Source: Bacillota bacterium (GTDB taxonomy: Bacteria; Bacillota; Clostridia; Tissierellales; Sedimentibacteraceae). Taken from it: DNA of 64,000 nt. Shown here one piece after another: positions 8,834 through 17,813 of the stretch. A model generated the notes under the pieces. The model ran no database searches. It was not told where the DNA came from and saw only the letters and a list, made by a program, of their open reading frames with translations. Location: assembly GCA_023386345.1 (NCBI GenBank), contig JAEWJT010000016.1, forward strand, positions 465,531 to 529,530, in the 5' to 3' direction. A program made the position numbers and the translations under genes. The stretch's first letter is position 1. Each line of letters starts with the position of its first letter.

Positions 8834-10156
8834 ATGATTAAAGTTACTTTTATGGGTGCAGGCAGTACAATTTTTGCTAAAAACGTTTTAGGAGATATAA
8901 TGCTTACGCCATCTATTCAGGATGCTGAGATAGCACTATATGATATTGATGAGGAAAGACTTGATGAGTCCTATGAATTAATTGTTGCAATAAATAAAAA
9001 TTGCAATGAATCAAGAGCTGTAGTTAAAAAATACTTAGGTATAAAAAACAGAAAAGAAGCTCTAAGAGGTGCTAATTTTGTTGTTGATGCAATTCAAGTA
9101 GGTCTTTATGACCCTTGTACAATCATAGACTTTGAGGTGCCAAAAAAATATGGTCTTCGTCAAACAATTGCAGACACAGTTGGTATAGGCGGAATATTCA
9201 GAGCTTTAAGAACTATACCTGTGCTTAAAGATTTTGCTGATGATATGGAAGAAGTATGCCCTAACGCATGGTTCTTAAATTACACAAATCCTATGGCAAT
9301 GCTTACAGGCTATATGCTTCGCCATACTAAAGTGAAAACAGTAGGATTATGCCACAGCGTACAAGGCTGTTCAAAATGGTTATTAAAGGGATTAGGAATA
9401 GAGGTAGATGGGTTTATAGATAAAATTGCCGGTATTAACCATATGGGATGGTTATTGGAAATTACAGATATGAAAGGCAATGACCTATATCCTTTAATAA
9501 AACAAAAGGCTTTAGAGAAAAATAAAAATGAAAAGCATCATGATATGGTTAGATATGAGTATATCAAATACTTTGGACACTATTGCACGGAGAGCAGTGA
9601 GCATAATGCAGAGTACAATCCATTTTTCATTAAGTCTAAATATCCTGAGCTAATTGATAGATACAATATACCTCTTGACGAATATCCAAGAAGATGTATT
9701 GAGCAAATAGCTAATTGGAAAAAACAAAAAGAAGATTTATACAAAGGCGGACAAGTAACTCACAAGAGAACTACAGAATATGCGTCATACATAATGGAGG
9801 CTATGGTAACTAATAAGCCTTACAAAATTGGCGGAAATGTCATGAATACTGGCTTGATAACTAATTTACCTTCTAATGCCTGCGTTGAAGTTCCGTGCAT
9901 GGTTGATGGCTCTGGAATTAACCCAACAGTCATAGGTGATTTGCCTCAACAGCTTGCAGCGATGAACATGACAAATATCAATACACAGTTATTAACAATA
10001 GATGCAGCTGTATCTAAAAAGAGAGAAGCAATATATCAAGCAGCTTTGTTAGAGCCACATACAGCAGCTGAGCTTTCAATAGATGATATAGTGAAAATGT
10101 GCGATGAATTAATAGAAGCACATCAAGCAGTTGGATTTATGAAAGAATATAAATAA
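8834..10156 (+). CDS. melA: Glycoside hydrolase family 4, alpha-galactosidase type
   Basis: GH4 enzymes use NAD+ and a divalent metal to cleave glycosides by a redox-elimination mechanism. The 440-residue protein begins with the dinucleotide-binding loop FMGAGSTIFAKN. It has NYTNPMAMLT, the metal-binding Cys in GLCHSVQG and the metal-binding His in INHMGW. These and the length fit the MelA (alpha-galactosidase) subgroup better than the 6-phospho-glucosidase subgroup, and galK next door supports galactose release. A clear AGGAGGAG precedes the ATG. No sugar transporter gene is adjacent. Confidence 0.9.
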   Translation: MIKVTFMGAGSTIFAKNVLGDIMLTPSIQDAEIALYDIDEERLDESYELIVAINKNCNESRAVVKKYLGIKNRKEALRGANFVVDAIQVGLYDPCTIIDFEVPKKYGLRQTIADTVGIGGIFRALRTIPVLKDFADDMEEVCPNAWFLNYTNPMAMLTGYMLRHTKVKTVGLCHSVQGCSKWLLKGLGIEVDGFIDKIAGINHMGWLLEITDMKGNDLYPLIKQKALEKNKNEKHHDMVRYEYIKYFGHYCTESSEHNAEYNPFFIKSKYPELIDRYNIPLDEYPRRCIEQIANWKKQKEDLYKGGQVTHKRTTEYASYIMEAMVTNKPYKIGGNVMNTGLITNLPSNACVEVPCMVDGSGINPTVIGDLPQQLAAMNMTNINTQLLTIDAAVSKKREAIYQAALLEPHTAAELSIDDIVKMCDELIEAHQAVGFMKEYK

Positions 10157-10237
10157 TAATTAAATTTATTGTGAGAAGACAGCTTGAATATCTTGGGTAG
10201 CATATAGATAATTAAAAAAAGAAAATTGAATATGGAA

Positions 10238-10277
10238 AATATGCCTTGAAGTTTATAATTTCAAGGCATATTTTTTT
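10238..10277 (+). terminator. Terminator after the GH4 gene
   Basis: Stem AATATGCCTTGAA versus TTCAAGGCATATT running into a seven-T tract, about 80 bases after the stop codon. Confidence 0.85.
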
Positions 10278-10713
10278 ATATTCTTGTACAAATAACAAAG
10301 CAAATAAATTTCAATTTTATATATGATGTTGAAACAACTATTAATGTTATAAATATAAAGAGATTTAGATTAAGTCAGATAGATTTAATAATGTTTTTTA
10401 ATGATAAATTGTATTACTATAGGGAAAAAGATAAAGAAATAAAAAATAATTTTTTTCTTAAATTTTTGTAAGAAAAATATCTTTTTGTCCATTATATGGT
10501 CAAATATATAAAAATTATAAAAAAAGTTAAATATTATATAAAAATAGTAGTCACAGAGGAACAAAATATATTCTAATTCGTCTTATATAATGTAATAAAT
10601 ATAGTTGAGGGTAGGGATAGATTGTATGGAAAGTGGGAGGATGTAATAGAAATGGAACTAAGAGAAAGATTTTTAATTTTATACATACCAATAAATATTG
10701 GAGTGATTGTAAA
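10278..10713. other. A+T-rich gap between the GH4 and BspA-like genes
   Basis: Nothing well supported. A frame of about 70 codons (10259-10471) is open without a good start or RBS and its product is rich in Ile, Asn and Lys; it could be a gene remnant. The last 80 bases probably hold the promoter of the lipoprotein gene. Confidence 0.4.
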
Positions 10714-11796
10714 ATGAAACACACGAACTTTTTTAGGACAGCAGTTGTCATACTGCTATCCTTAGTTCTTATATTCATTTTTAGCGCTTGTTCACGAAAT
10801 GGAGATTTATCAGAAGTACTAGATATTCCACCAGATATTAATCAGCCGATAAATATGGTGTCTGGTGAATATCAATTCGTGGTTAACGGCAATAATACAG
10901 TGACCATAACCAAGTACACAGGTGATGGCGGGTATATAGAAATACCAGCGACAATTGATGGTAAGAAAGTGACTGCTATCGGAAACACGCTCAATGAAAC
11001 TGGAGCTTTTGAGGACTGCAATACATTAACCTCAGTCATAATTCCAGACGGTGTAATTGTCATTCAAGACCGATCATTTAAAGGATGTATCAATTTGAAG
11101 TGGGTTATTATTCCAGCTAGTGTAACGCTTATAGGGCATGGTGCATTTGATAGTGGATATAATTTGAATTCTATTTACTTTGAAGGGAGTGCACCGCAAA
11201 TCGCTGATGATACATTTAGCGCTGAATCAAAAGATTCACTAACTGTTTTTTATCACGAGGGTATGTCGGGATGGACAGAACATTGGCATGGATACCGTAC
11301 AGAAACATATTTGGCATCTGGTGATTATTATTATTCCGTGGTCAATGAGGGAAGCTCTATTGCTAAATTTGGTAATGTCATCCCAAATACGGTAGTGGTT
11401 ACCAAATATGTAGGAAAGGGAGGAGATGTTATCATTCCAGCAGAAATTGATGGAATGAGGGTGAGTGCTATAGGAAATATGTTTCAGACTCATGGTGCTT
11501 TTCAGGATTGTACTACATTAGTTTCGGCTGTTATACCAGAAGGAGTAACAGCAATTCACGACAATGCTTTTTATAGTTGTTCTAACTTAAAAACTATTAC
11601 AATTCCGTCCAGTGTAACTCTTATTTGGCATTGTGCATTTGCTGATTGTCATAATTTGCAATCTATTTATTTTGAAGGAGATGCACCGCAAACTGGTAAT
11701 TATTTGCTAGATCCACCACTCCCGACTATTTACTATCACGAAAGTGCGGAAGGCTGGACAAATCCTTGGTATAGTTGTATTACGGAAACATATTGA
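10714..11796 (+). CDS. BspA-like leucine-rich repeat lipoprotein with internal duplication
   Basis: About 360 residues. An N-terminal basic stretch and hydrophobic segment end in IFSAC, a probable lipobox, so the protein is likely lipid-anchored outside the cell. The rest is two tandem copies of a unit of about 150 residues. Each runs from a G-E/D-Y start through TVV/TITKYxGxGG, IPAxIDG, GAFxDC, IPxGV, FxxCxNLK, IPxSVTLI and IYFEG to a WTxxW...TETY end. The repeats are of the LRR_5/BspA type found on surfaces of anaerobes, where they mediate adhesion. The ATG at 10714 follows GGAG; a longer frame from 10633 would put the signal peptide internally. The gene looks less A+T-rich than its neighbours and stands alone, hinting at acquisition. 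Confidence 0.8.
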   Translation: MKHTNFFRTAVVILLSLVLIFIFSACSRNGDLSEVLDIPPDINQPINMVSGEYQFVVNGNNTVTITKYTGDGGYIEIPATIDGKKVTAIGNTLNETGAFEDCNTLTSVIIPDGVIVIQDRSFKGCINLKWVIIPASVTLIGHGAFDSGYNLNSIYFEGSAPQIADDTFSAESKDSLTVFYHEGMSGWTEHWHGYRTETYLASGDYYYSVVNEGSSIAKFGNVIPNTVVVTKYVGKGGDVIIPAEIDGMRVSAIGNMFQTHGAFQDCTTLVSAVIPEGVTAIHDNAFYSCSNLKTITIPSSVTLIWHCAFADCHNLQSIYFEGDAPQTGNYLLDPPLPTIYYHESAEGWTNPWYSCITETY

Positions 11797-12111
11797 TGAT
11801 ATTATATCTCTCAATTTCTGTATAATAACATTCTCACATTTTTATTTTCGCAAAAGCCTAATAAAATTTCATAAAGCCTGAAAAAATTATTAAAATAAAA
11901 AATAATTCGCATCTATTAAATAAACAGATTGTTTCATAGAAAATTGAATAATAAGAATATGCTCATCTTATGATAGACAATGGGAAATAAACGTTGCTTG
12001 TTTATTAATATTTTGAGGTATCTAAAAGTTCATCTGGTTGTTTTTTGTTAATGATAACCTATTTGATATGTTATAGTTCAGATTTGAAAATAATAAAAAA
12101 ACTTGTAGTTA
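11797..12111. other. Gap between convergent genes
   Basis: No gene, promoter or convincing structure is seen in this A+T-rich stretch; a bidirectional terminator lies at its right end. Confidence 0.5.
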
Positions 12112-12117
12112 AAAAAT

Positions 12118-12150
12118 AAAGTCGCTAAACTTTTTGTAGTCTGCGACTTT
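12118..12150. terminator. Bidirectional terminator after the carboxyltransferase gene
   Basis: AAAGTCGC at 12118-12125 pairs with GCGACTTT at 12143-12150. A-rich and T-rich flanks lie on both sides, so it can work in either direction; it directly follows the minus-strand carboxyltransferase gene. Confidence 0.8.
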
Positions 12151-12165
12151 ATTTTTTAATAATAT

Positions 12166-13539
12166 CTATATCGTTCCTCTTTCAGAGTTTTCAAACTGTT
12201 TGAAACGTCTTTTTTCAAAGAATTCCTTAGCTACTTGAGGGAATAGAGCATATGATAGAACGTCATTTTCTGACTCTGCTAAATCTCCTATTTCTGCTTT
12301 GTTCTTCTCAAATTCAGGCTCTAATAAGTCAGCAGGTCTAACAGTAACTACTTTTTCATTTCCGATTATTTGTTTAGTTATTTCCGGAGAAATTTCAACT
12401 GCTGGTTTTCCGTATAAGCCTTGAACATATTTTTTAATTTCTGTAGGAATTACCTTATATCTTCCGCCAGATATTATATTAAACACCGCTTGACTTCCAA
12501 CCATTTGACTTAGTGGAGTAACAAGTGGAGGATATCCTAATTCTTCTCTAATTTTTGGAATTTCAGCTAATACATCCTCATATTTATCAGAAGCATTTAA
12601 ATCCTTCATTTGTGATATCATATTTGACAACATACCACCCGGAACTTGGAATTGCAATGTTTTAGGTTCTGTCATGAGTGCTTTTGTACTTAATGTCTTG
12701 TTTTCTACATATTTATTCATTATAGGCTTAAAGTAATCTGCTACTCTTCCTAGACATTCAAGATCTATTCCAGTATCAAATTCTGTACCCATTAGAGTCG
12801 AAACAAGTGACTCTGTTGCAGGCTGTGATGTACCAGATGAAAGCGGAGATATAGCAGTATCAACTATATCAATTCCAGCTTCTATAGCCTTAAGCATAGT
12901 CATTTGAGCTATACCGCTTGTGCAGTGATTATGAAGCTCTATTGGAAGCTTTGTAGCCTTTTTAATTTCAGTTATTAGCTCATGTGCTCTATATGGCAGC
13001 AAAATTCCTGACATGTCTTTTATACATATTGAGTCAGCTCCAGCAGATTCAAATTGCTTGATTAGATTGACATAGAACTCTATTGTGTGAACAGGGCTTA
13101 TTGTGTATGAAATAGCACATTGACAATGAGCACCTTCTTTTTTTACTGTATCAATTGTTTTTTTCATATTTCGAATATCGTTTAGAGCATCAAATACTCT
13201 TACAATATCAATACCTTCAGCAATAGCATTTCTTATAAATTTTTCAACAATATCATCTGCATAGTGTTTATAGCCAAGTATGTTTTGACCTCTTGATAAC
13301 ATTTGAAGCTTTGTGTTTTTAACTCTTTTTTTAATTTGTCTTAATCTTTCCCATGGATCTTCATTCAAAAATCTTAAACAAGAATCAAATGTTGCTCCTC
13401 CCCAAACTTCCATTGAGTAAAAGCCTGCTTTATCCATTTCTTCAACAATTGGTAATATCTCATTGTTTGATAGTCTTGTCGCAATCAAAGACTGGTGACC
13501 ATCACGCAACGAAGTCTCTGTTATCTTAACTTTTGCCAT
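12166..13539 (-). CDS. oadA: Carboxyltransferase subunit, oxaloacetate decarboxylase alpha / pyruvate carboxylase B type
   Basis: A 457-residue protein of the DRE-TIM superfamily that moves CO2 between biotin and pyruvate/oxaloacetate. The N-terminal signature ETSLRDGHQSL, the SRGQNILGYKHYAD block, the KDMSGILLPY block and the metal ligands in ELHNHCTSG are present. The conserved PLSSGTSQPATE and the PGGMLSNM segment mark the OadA/PycB group. It ends without the biotinyl-lysine domain (no AMKM-like motif), so a separate biotin carrier is needed. No beta/gamma membrane subunits or biotin carboxylase lie nearby. The physiological direction therefore cannot be set from this locus. Confidence 0.88.
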   Translation of the reverse strand: MAKVKITETSLRDGHQSLIATRLSNNEILPIVEEMDKAGFYSMEVWGGATFDSCLRFLNEDPWERLRQIKKRVKNTKLQMLSRGQNILGYKHYADDIVEKFIRNAIAEGIDIVRVFDALNDIRNMKKTIDTVKKEGAHCQCAISYTISPVHTIEFYVNLIKQFESAGADSICIKDMSGILLPYRAHELITEIKKATKLPIELHNHCTSGIAQMTMLKAIEAGIDIVDTAISPLSSGTSQPATESLVSTLMGTEFDTGIDLECLGRVADYFKPIMNKYVENKTLSTKALMTEPKTLQFQVPGGMLSNMISQMKDLNASDKYEDVLAEIPKIREELGYPPLVTPLSQMVGSQAVFNIISGGRYKVIPTEIKKYVQGLYGKPAVEISPEITKQIIGNEKVVTVRPADLLEPEFEKNKAEIGDLAESENDVLSYALFPQVAKEFFEKRRFKQFENSERGTI

Positions 13540-13657
13540 AATAAATTTCCTTTCTCTTTAAATTATAATAAAATGTTTTCCAAGTTTATCAATTTTTAAT
13601 TAGTCATTAGTAATTATATTATAGATTTGAAATAAATTCAAGAAATATTAATTAATA

Positions 13658-14293
13658 TTAAAAACCTAAGCTCTCTCCAATAAGTATTATTTTAATTCTA
13701 TTTTGTGGTCTTGAGCACCTTGTGATTAGTATTTGGCAGCATATACTGTTATCGCCTGTACATTCAGAGCATTTGCCTGTAAGACTGCATGGTGATTGTG
13801 CATTTACTCTTATTGCATTTGGAACTGTTGCTTCGCTGCGAATTCTACCTAATGCAACACTTAATTCAGGTACTACCTTGTTCATGCCCACAAAAACTAT
13901 CACAGAATCTGGACCATAGTTGTATGCTGCAAGCCTGTTTCCACTACCATCAACATTCATGAGTTCTCCATCCATTGTAATCGCATTGGTACTTGTGATA
14001 AATACATCAGCTGTCAATGCTTTTTTCATCAGCTGTACCCTTTCTTCCGGTGATTTTGCTTTATCCCTGTCAATTACAGAAATATTTTTTTCTTCAAGAA
14101 GTTTTTTAACTCCTATTTCGTCAACAGTAGTTGAGCCACCCCAAGCTATAATATCATTTTCATTAATTATTGTCATAAACTTCTCTAAAGCTTCTTCCTT
14201 ATTATCAACATAAAAGCCTTGCATATTTCTTTTTTCAAGGTTCTTAATTAAAGTTTTCGCTTTCAGCTTATAAGCTTCCTTTAAAAAATCCAT
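13658..14293 (-). CDS. LUD-domain (lactate utilization type) protein
   Basis: A 211-residue single-domain protein of the LUD/DUF162 family related to LutC. Typical features are NDIIAWGGSTTVDEIG near residue 50, ITSTNAITMDGELMNVDGSGNR and VIVFVGMNKVVP. A Cys-rich segment near the C-terminus (CSLTGKC, CTGDNSICC) is common in clostridial stand-alone LUD proteins and may bind metal. LUD proteins are tied to lactate or electron-transfer metabolism, but stand-alone ones are uncharacterised. The ATG at 14293 is preceded by GGAGG; a longer TTG-initiated reading would overlap this RBS. Confidence 0.82.
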   Translation of the reverse strand: MDFLKEAYKLKAKTLIKNLEKRNMQGFYVDNKEEALEKFMTIINENDIIAWGGSTTVDEIGVKKLLEEKNISVIDRDKAKSPEERVQLMKKALTADVFITSTNAITMDGELMNVDGSGNRLAAYNYGPDSVIVFVGMNKVVPELSVALGRIRSEATVPNAIRVNAQSPCSLTGKCSECTGDNSICCQILITRCSRPQNRIKIILIGESLGF

Positions 14294-14604
14294 AATGTCC
14301 TCCAATTATTTTAGTGTTAATATGTAAAATACATTTATATCTTAACAAAATTATATTATAGTATAATTATAAATACAAGAAATTTTATTTTTTTCTTTTA
14401 TAATTAAAGTTTTTGCTTGATTAACTTTATATTATTATGATATAATAGTTATTATTTAAGAAATATCAAAAAATTTCAGTTTAAAACTATATCCTTTGCA
14501 AATAAATTTTAGAATTTGCATGAAAATAAAATTTTTTTAGAGGTTTTAAATTAAGATTAGTACAAGATAATAAGATTACATTACTAGATAAAGGTGGTGA
14601 AGAT

Positions 14605-15030
14605 TTGGATACTACAGATTTAAAAATAATTGACATATTGCAAAGAGACGGAAGAATATCTATGAAGGATTTGGGTAAAACTGTTTCGCTTAGTCCACCA
14701 GCTGTTGCAGAGAGAGTTAAAAGACTAGAGGAATCAGGAATAATAGAGAAATATAAAGCTATTGTAAATAACAATAAGGTTGGTAAGCCTATTTGCGTAT
14801 TTATGAATGCAGCGATAAAGCCTGAAAAACAGGATAAATTCTTGGAATTTGCTAAAAAATCACAAGAAATTGTTGAGTGCCATCATGTTACTGGACCTTA
14901 TAGCATGATACTAAAGGCTTATTTGAAAGAGATGTCTCATCTTGAGGAGCTTGTTGGCAAGGTTCAGTTTTACGGAAACACTGAAACATACATAATAATG
15001 TCTAGTCCAATAGAAAATGCTCCGATTTAA
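14605..15030 (+). CDS. Lrp/AsnC-family transcriptional regulator
   Basis: A 141-residue regulator with an N-terminal winged HTH (DLKIIDILQRDGRISMKDLGKTVSLSPPAVAERV, given here in outline: helix 2-turn-helix 3 around residues 20-45) and a C-terminal RAM ligand-binding domain (about 60-140) containing VTGPYSMILK. Such proteins form octamers and respond to amino acids. Translation starts at TTG, with AAGGTGGTGA upstream. Divergent from it lies the LUD gene, and convergent an EamA transporter; either could be a target, but no operator was identified. Confidence 0.9.
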   Translation: MDTTDLKIIDILQRDGRISMKDLGKTVSLSPPAVAERVKRLEESGIIEKYKAIVNNNKVGKPICVFMNAAIKPEKQDKFLEFAKKSQEIVECHHVTGPYSMILKAYLKEMSHLEELVGKVQFYGNTETYIIMSSPIENAPI

Positions 15031-15040
15031 TGATAAAAGG

Positions 15041-15090
15041 TAGTTTAGCGAAGAGTTGTGTAAGGAAGCTCTTCGCTAAACTATTTTTTT
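15041..15090. terminator. Bidirectional terminator between the Lrp gene and the EamA gene
   Basis: A 15-bp perfect stem, TAGTTTAGCGAAGAG versus CTCTTCGCTAAACTA, followed by seven T on the + strand. Confidence 0.9.
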
Positions 15091-15942
15091 AGAATTATTT
15101 TGCTTATATACTATAATCGACGAAACTATAATAATAGCAATTCCTAAAATTTCTAGCCAGTCAAGCTGTTCCTGCATAAACATATATCCAATTATACTTG
15201 AAAATATAATATTTGAGTAGTCATATATAGATACTTCTGATGCTGGAGCTAGTTTATACGCATAAGTCAATGCTATCTGACCTATTGCTGCAAATACACC
15301 AACAGATAGCAAAATAAGTGTACTTTTTAAGTCTGGTATCACAAAGCTAAATAATAAAAATGGTATGCTTATCATGACCGATATGAATGAATAGTGAAAA
15401 ACTATTGTAAATTCATTTTCCTTATCTCCTAATGCTCTTAAAGAGGTAAAAGCAATACCTGATAAAATTGCTGAAATTAATAGGATTATTATAGGCATTA
15501 TTGATGAACTAAATTGAGGTTTTATAACAAGCCATGAGCCAAAAAGAGCTAGTAGCAAAGCTATTATATGATACTTAGTTATTTTCTCTTTTAAGAAAAA
15601 GTATGCTAAAATCATAACAACAAATGGCGAAAGCTTGTTGATTATAGCAGCAACTGAAAGAGTTACCTGCATTGTTCCAATAAAGAACAAATTCATTCCA
15701 ATGTACCCACCAAGAGTTCTTCCAAACAAATATTTTTGATTCTTCTTAGCTCCAAACAATGATAATTTTTTCCTCTTTATTATGATAAATGCTATTATCA
15801 TGCTAAAAAAATTTCTTATCAATATTTTTTCCATTATGGGTATGTCAGGGGTTAATTTAACACAAAACTGCATAATGGAATACGATAATGCGGATACTAG
15901 CATAAATATTATTGCAGCAAATTTGCTTTTTGTTATTTTCAT
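15076..15942 (-). CDS. EamA/DMT-superfamily transporter
   Basis: A 288-residue integral membrane protein with about ten hydrophobic segments in two repeats of five, the drug/metabolite transporter pattern. Each repeat begins with an EamA-like helix (for example ALSYSIMQFCVKL), and KLSPFVVMILAYFFLKEK is typical of the end of the first repeat. Members export amino acids, metabolites or drugs; the substrate cannot be read from sequence. The neighbouring Lrp-type regulator makes amino acid efflux a reasonable guess. Its 3' end lies inside the shared terminator hairpin. Confidence 0.85.
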   Translation of the reverse strand: MKITKSKFAAIIFMLVSALSYSIMQFCVKLTPDIPIMEKILIRNFFSMIIAFIIIKRKKLSLFGAKKNQKYLFGRTLGGYIGMNLFFIGTMQVTLSVAAIINKLSPFVVMILAYFFLKEKITKYHIIALLLALFGSWLVIKPQFSSSIMPIIILLISAILSGIAFTSLRALGDKENEFTIVFHYSFISVMISIPFLLFSFVIPDLKSTLILLSVGVFAAIGQIALTYAYKLAPASEVSIYDYSNIIFSSIIGYMFMQEQLDWLEILGIAIIIVSSIIVYKQNNSKKIV

Positions 15943-16166
15943 AGAAAGCTATTCCAATCTTTTAATTTAAGTCTTTATCATTGTAGTATGTTCAAAATTT
16001 ATAAAATTAATATATATTGTCGATTTATTAAAAAATTTTAATATAAAAAATTATTCGTAAAAAATATTATATTGTGGTATAATATTGAAGTCTTAAAAAA
16101 TAGTAAAAAATATAGCATAAGTCTTGTGTGCAAGACTTTATTACTGCATAATAAAAGGAGTTAAAA

Positions 16167-17765
16167 ATGTACAGAATTCAGCAGATTAAGTTGCCTATAG
16201 ATCATAGCGAGGAGGAATTTAGGGCAGAGATAGCTTCTGAACTCCGAATATCAGAAGATAAAATAGATGTAATTGAAATATTTAAAAAATCAATAGATGC
16301 AAGAAAAAAAGATAATATATTGTTTATATATACAGTTGATATAGAAACTAAAGAGGATATAAAGATATCTAAGAAAAATTCAAATATTTCTGTGGTTGAG
16401 CCATATAGATATGAAGCTAAAATAACAGGTGAAACAGAATTAAATAATAGACCAGTAATTATTGGAAGTGGACCGGCAGGTTTATTTTGCGGTCTTGTAT
16501 TGGCGGAAAATGGATATAAACCTATTATAATTGAACGTGGAAAGAAAGTTCCTGATAGGGTTAAGGATATAGAGAAATTTTGGGGCAATGGTACTTTAAA
16601 TGAGGACTCAAATATACAATTTGGAGAGGGTGGAGCTGGAACATTTTCTGATGGCAAGCTAAACACTTTAATTAAAGACAGATCAAAAAGAGGAACAAGA
16701 GTTTTAAATGAATTTGTATTAGCTGGAGCTTCGGAAGATATACTTTATTTTAATAAACCTCATATTGGAACAGATGTTTTGAGAGGGGTTATTGTAAATA
16801 TCAGAGAAAAAATAATAAGTCTTGGCGGAACATTTAGATTTGAAGAAAAAGTTTTAGATATAAATGTAAAGGGTGAAAGACTTACAAGAGTTATAACACA
16901 AAATCATATTTTAGATACAGAAGTCGCTGTTTTAGCCATTGGACACAGTGCTAGGGATACATTTGAGATGCTTAATAATTATCTTACTTTAGAGCCAAAG
17001 CCATTTGCTATTGGTGTTAGGATAGAGCATCGACAGGCTATGGTAAATCAAGCACAATACGGAGATTATGCACAACATCCGAAGCTTGGAGCGGCTGATT
17101 ATAAGTTTGTACACAAATGTAAAAATGGCAGAGCTGTATACACATTTTGTATGTGTCCGGGTGGAATAGTTACAGGTTCATCTTCAGAGGCAAATACTGT
17201 AGTAACAAATGGAATGAGCTATCGTGACAGAGATTTGGAAAATTCCAACAGTGCGATAATAGTATCTGTAAATCCTGAGGATTTTGATACTGATAATCCA
17301 TTGGCAGGTATTGAATTTCAAAGAAAATATGAGAGATTGGCATTTGAAATTGCTGGCTCTAATTATAATGCTCCTGCACAGCTGTTTGGAGATTTTGAAA
17401 AAAATGTTTTATCTAAAAATTATGGAGAAATTTATCCTACATATAGACCGGGTGTTGTTTTTGCGAATTTAAGACAATGTCTGCCTGATTTTGTCTGTGA
17501 GAGCTTGATAGAGGGAATAAATGAATTTGGAAGATATATGGAAGGATTTAATAGAAGTGATGCTGTTTTAACTGCTGTTGAAACGAGAACCTCATCACCT
17601 GTCAGAGTTGTAAGAGATGATGATTTTGAGAGCAGTGTCAAGGGAATATATCCTTGCGGTGAGGGTGCAGGCTATGCAGGAGGCATCATGTCAGCTGCAA
17701 TAGATGGATTAAAGGTGGCAGAAACTATAATGAAAAAGTATAAACCAAGTACTAAATTGAAATAA
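16167..17765 (+). CDS. FAD-dependent dehydrogenase, COG2509 type
   Basis: A 532-residue flavoprotein. A ferredoxin-like N-terminal domain (about residues 1-90) precedes the dinucleotide-binding motif VIIGSGPAGLFCGLVLAENG. The conserved FGEGGAGTFSDGKLNT block follows, and the C-terminal FAD segment YPCGEGAGYAGGIMSAAIDG. This is the architecture of a large uncharacterised bacterial family often placed next to other flavoproteins. The substrate is unknown. The downstream HI0933-type flavoprotein begins 49 bases later, so the two are probably cotranscribed with secA. Confidence 0.85.
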   Translation: MYRIQQIKLPIDHSEEEFRAEIASELRISEDKIDVIEIFKKSIDARKKDNILFIYTVDIETKEDIKISKKNSNISVVEPYRYEAKITGETELNNRPVIIGSGPAGLFCGLVLAENGYKPIIIERGKKVPDRVKDIEKFWGNGTLNEDSNIQFGEGGAGTFSDGKLNTLIKDRSKRGTRVLNEFVLAGASEDILYFNKPHIGTDVLRGVIVNIREKIISLGGTFRFEEKVLDINVKGERLTRVITQNHILDTEVAVLAIGHSARDTFEMLNNYLTLEPKPFAIGVRIEHRQAMVNQAQYGDYAQHPKLGAADYKFVHKCKNGRAVYTFCMCPGGIVTGSSSEANTVVTNGMSYRDRDLENSNSAIIVSVNPEDFDTDNPLAGIEFQRKYERLAFEIAGSNYNAPAQLFGDFEKNVLSKNYGEIYPTYRPGVVFANLRQCLPDFVCESLIEGINEFGRYMEGFNRSDAVLTAVETRTSSPVRVVRDDDFESSVKGIYPCGEGAGYAGGIMSAAIDGLKVAETIMKKYKPSTKLK

Positions 17766-17813
17766 TACTGAAAATATTGAATAAATATACTGAATAAAAG
17801 GTTGTGAGTAAAA

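Noticed and set aside
10259..10471. About 70 open codons after the GH4 terminator
   Set aside because: No start codon with RBS, and the product has the composition of random A+T-rich DNA.
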